Origin: Branchiibius hedensis
Lineage (GTDB): Bacteria; Actinomycetota; Actinomycetes; Actinomycetales; Dermatophilaceae
DNA length: 64,000 nt
Direction: 5' to 3'
Assembly (NCBI RefSeq): GCF_900108585.1
Contig: NZ_UESZ01000001.1
Location: 3,162,001-3,226,000, forward strand
Numbering within the stretch: the first letter of the stretch is position 1; every line of letters starts with the position of its first letter. The notes below the pieces were generated by a model that searched no databases, was not told where the DNA came from, and saw nothing but the letters and a program-made list of their open reading frames with translations. Below are positions 60,604-64,000 of this stretch, piece after piece. The translations under genes and the position numbers were made by a program.

Positions 60604-61410
60604 TCAGTCCAGGTCGAGATCGGCGGGCCGCGGGCCGAACTTCTCGCGCAGGAACCGCTCGCTGGCCACCATCTCATCGCCACTGGCCATGGCCGCCGAC
60701 ACCAACTGCTGGTCGACGCCCTTGATCAGCAGGTCGAGTTGCTCGTTGAGCAGCACCTCACCGGTCTTGCCATCGACGATCACGGTGGTCCGCGCGGTCG
60801 ACGGCGGCAGGGCCAGGAAAGTCTTGATGGCGTTCGGCGCGAAGTCGTCGCGGATCTGCTCGAGATTGAACCCGTGCAGGCCGGAGTCGAGGTTGCGCTC
60901 CTTGACATACTTCACGGCTTCCGCCAGCCGGTCGTGCAGCGCGCCGATCCGCTCGCGACTGGATTCCGGCAGCCGGGTGTCTGCGGCGTACTGCAGGAGA
61001 CCCTGGTCGCCACCCGCGACCCGGGTCTGCGTGCCCGGAGGGTCGTAGGGCCGACGGCGGCGGGGAGTGTCGGCCGTGGGCGGCTCATAGGGCCGGTGCC
61101 GGTGCGGCATCGGGTTGTCACAGCATGGTTGACCAGCACCTGTGTCAGCCATCTGCTGCCACCTTCCCTCGAAATGTGCGCGCCGCGCCGCCTTCAGTGA
61201 GCGCTTGTGCTCCCGGCGCGCCGGCCCCAACACGACCCAGCCTACGAACACCAGCGGCAGCAGCGGGAACACCCACCCCGCCCCGAGCACTCCACACACG
61301 ATCAAACCAAGGAAAGCACCCCCGGTCGAGTGCTGCGGCACGCGACCGGTCATCCGCCCGACCAGCAGCGCCAAACAGGCGGCCGCAACGATGCTGGCGA
61401 TGATTGTCAT
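60604..61410 (-). CDS. membrane-anchored protein of unknown function
   Basis: 268 residues from ATG 61410, preceded by AAGGAATCCC. Two N-terminal membrane helices (TIIASIVAAACLALLVGRM and LIVCGVLGAGWVFPLLPLVF) are followed by a charged stretch and a Pro/Arg-rich linker ([20 protein letters not shown]). A soluble C-terminal domain follows: LHDRLAEAVKYVKERNLDSG, TTVIVDGKTGEVLLNEQLDL. I do not recognise the family. Its stop lies three bases after the IS copy 2 target duplication. A 26-bp dyad (CCAACTC...GAGTTGG, 61440-61465) and CATGAC-cgat-GTCATG (61475-61490) lie in its promoter region. Confidence 0.65.
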   Translation of the reverse strand: MTIIASIVAAACLALLVGRMTGRVPQHSTGGAFLGLIVCGVLGAGWVFPLLPLVFVGWVVLGPARREHKRSLKAARRAHFEGRWQQMADTGAGQPCCDNPMPHRHRPYEPPTADTPRRRRPYDPPGTQTRVAGGDQGLLQYAADTRLPESSRERIGALHDRLAEAVKYVKERNLDSGLHGFNLEQIRDDFAPNAIKTFLALPPSTARTTVIVDGKTGEVLLNEQLDLLIKGVDQQLVSAAMASGDEMVASERFLREKFGPRPADLDLD

Positions 61411-61593
61411 GGGATTCCTTCGGTACCGACGGGTGCAGACCAACTCACGATACATCGCGAGTTGGATCGGCGGCCATGACCGATGTCATGACTGACCGCG
61501 CACCTCTTGCTGTGTGGAACGCACAAAGAACGTGCACGGTTTCCGGCGAATCACACCGCGCGGCCGCGGCGTAGCCAGTGCTTGACTGGCCAG

Positions 61594-61815
61594 GTGCCCC
61601 ATCAGGAGATTGCCTCGGACCTGGTTGCCGAGGTTGCTGCCGTCCACGTGTCCGTCGGCGATCACGTCGAGGCCGGCCAGGAGTTGGTGCTCCTGGAGTC
61701 CATGAAGATGGAGATCCCCGTGACGCCGGAGTTCCCCGGCACCGTGACCGCCGTGCGCGTCCGCCGCGGCGACGTGGTGCAGGAGGGCGAAGTCCTCGTC
61801 ATCGTGACCGACTGA
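61594..61815 (+). CDS. biotinyl/lipoyl-attachment domain protein (BCCP-like)
   Basis: 73 residues, essentially one biotinyl domain: EAGQELVLLESMKMEIPVTP, with the Lys in the MKM motif as attachment site, and FPGTVTAVRVRRGDVVQEGE. It would be the carrier subunit of an acyl-CoA carboxylase or similar enzyme, but no carboxylase genes are near. The GTG at 61594 begins the domain; earlier in-frame codons lack domain sequence. Confidence 0.85.
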   Translation: MPHQEIASDLVAEVAAVHVSVGDHVEAGQELVLLESMKMEIPVTPEFPGTVTAVRVRRGDVVQEGEVLVIVTD

Positions 61816-61859
61816 GGCCCTGACCGACCAGGACCAGATCGGCAGGTACGCCGAGTGGC

Positions 61860-62531
61860 TCAGGTGGTGCCCGGGTCGGCCGCAACGTTGACCGGGCAGC
61901 CGTAGCGCAGCCCGTCGAAGATCAGATCCACCAGTGGCAACGCAGTGTCATCGGCGTTCGGAGCGGTCGCCAGGCAGATGCCGCCGAGGGCGCGGGTGAT
62001 CTCACTGGCGCTCACGTCCGGCCGGACCGCGCCAGCCTCGATCGCCGGTTGCAGGACACGGTCAGCGGAGGCGAGCAACTTCTCCCGGGTGCCTTCGAAC
62101 GGCGCCTGGTTGGTGCTCTGCATCGAGCGCAGCAGATTGACCATGCCGCGCTTGACCGCATAGAAGTCCACGAAGCCGCGCATCCACTCGTGCAGTGCCT
62201 CGGCGGGCGCCAACTGCTCGGGCAGCTCCTGCGACCGCTGCTCCAGGGCACTGACCTGGTCGGCGTAGACCGCCAGGACCAGATCCTCACGCGTCGGGAA
62301 GTTGCGATAAAGGGTCCCGATACCGACCCCGGCAGCCGCCGCGATGTCCTCCAGGGACACCTCGACACCCTGCTGGGCGAACGCGTCCGCAGCGGCTGTC
62401 AGCAACTTGGCGCGGTTCCGGGCGGCGTCGGCACGCAGCGGCTTCTTCGCTTCTGCCGCAACGGAATTCGCTTCCGGATCCGCCGTCGCAGTCCGCTGAT
62501 CACGCGACATCGTCGTCGACGTTTCCCCCAT
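61860..62531 (-). CDS. TetR-family repressor
   Basis: About 223 residues. The helix-turn-helix is RNRAKLLTAAADAFAQQGVE then LEDIAAAAGVGIGTLYRNFP. The C-terminal ligand domain includes VKRGMVNLLRSMQSTNQAPF and LGGICLATAPNADDTALPLV. It is divergent from the MFS exporter and most likely represses it. The start could be the ATG at 62531 or the GTG at 62540. Confidence 0.9.
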   Translation of the reverse strand: MGETSTTMSRDQRTATADPEANSVAAEAKKPLRADAARNRAKLLTAAADAFAQQGVEVSLEDIAAAAGVGIGTLYRNFPTREDLVLAVYADQVSALEQRSQELPEQLAPAEALHEWMRGFVDFYAVKRGMVNLLRSMQSTNQAPFEGTREKLLASADRVLQPAIEAGAVRPDVSASEITRALGGICLATAPNADDTALPLVDLIFDGLRYGCPVNVAADPGTT

Positions 62532-62568
62532 GGACTCCACACCACCTTCGAGGCACCACTTGCATAAC

Positions 62569-62618
62569 CGGAGGATGCCTCCGTATAGTCGTTCTATCGC
62601 AACCGGAGAAATCCTCCG
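62569..62618. promoter_or_regulatory. tandem dyads, TetR operator
   Basis: Two similar palindromes, CGGAGGATGCCTCCG (62569-62583) and CGGAGAAATCCTCCG (62604-62618), lie 35 bp apart between the divergent TetR and MFS genes. Each has arms of five or six bases, and both are preceded by AACCG-like sequence. They are likely the TetR binding sites that control both promoters. Confidence 0.6.
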
Positions 62619-62663
62619 CTTGTTGCGATTCTACGCCCCATACTCCTCGAAGGGCTAACTGAC

Positions 62664-64000
62664 ATGACACACACTGAAACCTCTCGCGCGCCGGCCCTCA
62701 CCCCCGAAACCCCTCCCTCCGCGGGGATGTCACGTCGTACCGGCGTGATCGTCGCCGTCGTCCTGATCACCCAGCTGATGATCGTGCTGGACGCGGCCAT
62801 CGTGAACATCGCCCTGCCGGACATCCAGCGGGACTTGTCGATGAACGCCGCCAGCCTGTCCTGGGTGATCAACGCCTACACCCTCGCGTTCGGCGGTCTG
62901 CTGCTGCTCGGCTCGCGGCTGGGCGACATCTTCGGCCGACGCTCGGTCTTCCTGGCCGGCCTGACCTTGTTCACCGCTTCCTCGGTCCTCGGCGGTTTCG
63001 CGACGAACGTCGCGGTGCTGCTCAGCGCCCGCGCACTTCAAGGCGTGGGCGCGGCGATGCTGGCTCCCGCAGCGCTGACCATCCTGATGTCCAGCGTCTC
63101 CCCGGGGCGCCAGCAGACCCGGGCGATCGGTTGGTACACGGTGGTCTCCGCCTCCGGCGCGGCCATCGGTCTGATCGCCGGCGGCCTCCTGACCGATCTC
63201 GCCTCCTGGCGCTGGGTCTTCTTCGTCAACGCACCGATCGGCGTCGCGGTCTTCGTGGCGGCCCTGATGGTGCTGCCCCGCACGACCACCACGCGCACCC
63301 CGGCCGACGCCCTCGGCGCACTCCTGGTGACCCTGGGGATGAGCACCGTCGTCTACGGATTCATCCGCGCGGCCGAAGACGGCTGGGGCGACGCGGGCAC
63401 GTTGATCGCCTTCATCACCGGCGCGGTCCTGTTGGCGGCCTTCGTCTTCAACGAGTCGATCGTCAGCCACCCGATCACGCCACTGCGGCTCTTCGCGCAC
63501 CGCGAGCGCTCCACGGCGTACGTCGCCCGGTTGCTCCTGGTGGCTGGCTCGATGGGTGCGTTCTTCTTCATGAGCCAGTACCTGCAGTTGGTGCTGGGCT
63601 GGACACCGCTGCAGACCGGCCTGGCCTTCCTGCCCATCCCGGTGTCGGTCTTCGCCTCGTCGCAGATCGTCTCGCGGTGGTTGGCGGACCGTTACAGCGT
63701 GCGGGTGATCGCTGGTATCGGGATGGCGCTCTCGGCGATCGGGCTGGGATCCATGGCGCTGATCCTGGGCGCGCACACGTCGTACGCCGCCATGGTCGTG
63801 CCGATGATCCTGCTGGGCCTGGGCAACGGGTCGGCGTTCGTCCCGCTGACCGCCGCGGGCCTGACTGGGGTCGAGCCCGCCGATCGCGGGGTTGCTTCGG
63901 GTCTGGTCAACGTCACCCAGCAGCTCGGCGGTGCCCTCGGTCTCGCGGTGCTGGTGACCGTGTTCGCGACGGCGCACCCGACCTCGGCCACACCGGCAGC
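62664..64000 (+). CDS. MFS transporter, DHA2 family (cut by window edge)
   Basis: The frame starts at ATG 62664 and is open to the right edge for 445 codons. After a polar N-terminus come membrane helices with VLITQLMIVLDAAIVNIALP and NAYTLAFGGLLLLGSRLGDI (motif A, G-x-L-x-D-x-x-G-R), then RALQGVGAAMLAPAALTILM and the motif C-like GAAIGLIAGGLL. The protein resembles EmrB/QacA-type drug-proton antiporters with 14 helices. It is divergent from its probable TetR repressor. The last helix or helices lie outside the window. Confidence 0.9.
   Translation, partial: MTHTETSRAPALTPETPPSAGMSRRTGVIVAVVLITQLMIVLDAAIVNIALPDIQRDLSMNAASLSWVINAYTLAFGGLLLLGSRLGDIFGRRSVFLAGLTLFTASSVLGGFATNVAVLLSARALQGVGAAMLAPAALTILMSSVSPGRQQTRAIGWYTVVSASGAAIGLIAGGLLTDLASWRWVFFVNAPIGVAVFVAALMVLPRTTTTRTPADALGALLVTLGMSTVVYGFIRAAEDGWGDAGTLIAFITGAVLLAAFVFNESIVSHPITPLRLFAHRERSTAYVARLLLVAGSMGAFFFMSQYLQLVLGWTPLQTGLAFLPIPVSVFASSQIVSRWLADRYSVRVIAGIGMALSAIGLGSMALILGAHTSYAAMVVPMILLGLGNGSAFVPLTAAGLTGVEPADRGVASGLVNVTQQLGGALGLAVLVTVFATAHPTSATPA

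Noticed and set aside
62730-63977. A 415-codon minus-strand frame at the right end
   Set aside because: Antisense to the MFS transporter, whose frame runs to the window edge and carries family motifs.
1-64000. CRISPR array, rRNA or tRNA genes, prophage
   Set aside because: I saw no regularly spaced repeats, rRNA-like sequence, cloverleaf or phage structural genes in the window.

Overview
The window looks like a chromosomal segment of a high-GC Gram-positive bacterium (Actinomycetota). It could be a Micrococcales relative of the Dermacoccaceae or Intrasporangiaceae, but that rank is inference. The grounds are the high-GC codon use, frequent GTG starts, a GylR/IclR-type glycerol regulator, an actinobacterial-type myo-inositol-phosphate synthase, and the rpsF-ssb-rpsR-rplI cluster with a penicillin-binding protein and an intein-bearing dnaB nearby. 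That cluster often lies near oriC in actinobacteria. All names come from reading the sequence and recalled family motifs; no database search was run. Layout: 1-4.9 kb holds alpha/beta hydrolases, a Nudix hydrolase, 6-phosphofructokinase, an acetyltransferase and a FAD oxidase. 4.97-6.07 kb is an IS481-type insertion sequence (copy 1, frameshifted). 6.3-11.1 kb is a regulatory island: a NarL/DesK-type two-component system, two orphan LuxR-type regulators with near-identical DNA-binding domains, a universal stress protein and a small membrane protein. 11.1-22.3 kb holds ilvD, an EamA exporter with a divergent LysR regulator, a Na+/H+ antiporter, a deaminase, a pterin-dehydratase fusion, pgi, and a TDT transporter with a divergent LysR regulator. 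22.3-28.9 kb is a complete glycerol regulon: glpF-glpK-glpD on one strand and an IclR regulator plus a second glycerol kinase on the other, around a doubly symmetric 38-bp operator. 28.9-40.1 kb is mixed: YggT, a NYN-LOTUS protein, a broken barstar gene, an EEP nuclease, a secreted hydrolase, an SLC13 permease, an aldo/keto reductase, uracil-DNA glycosylase, a secreted inhibitor-lysozyme fusion, acylphosphatase, and a HicAB locus whose toxin core is frame-scrambled. 40.2-57.7 kb is replication and envelope: dnaB with a 427-residue intein, an AIM24 protein, three secreted cell-wall hydrolases, a MATE exporter, rplI-rpsR-ssb-rpsF with a probable S6:S18 leader, a GT87 mannosyltransferase-like protein, PBP1, PadR and ino1. 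58.3-64 kb holds a LysR-like regulator with a DNA-binding helix-turn-helix at both ends, IS copy 2 (intact) sitting exactly in that gene's stop codon, a biotinyl domain protein, and a TetR/MFS efflux pair that runs off the window. The strongest observations are these. The two IS copies have NCTAGN target duplications, and the target itself supplies the transposase stop codon. One LuxR regulator carries a non-receiver N-terminal domain that may derive from an XcyI-type restriction enzyme. One LysR-like protein has two helix-turn-helix domains. HicA has two compensating frameshifts that remove its catalytic core. A 72-nt structured leader precedes a NlpC/P60 hydrolase. Several nearly perfect operators can be assigned to neighbouring regulators.
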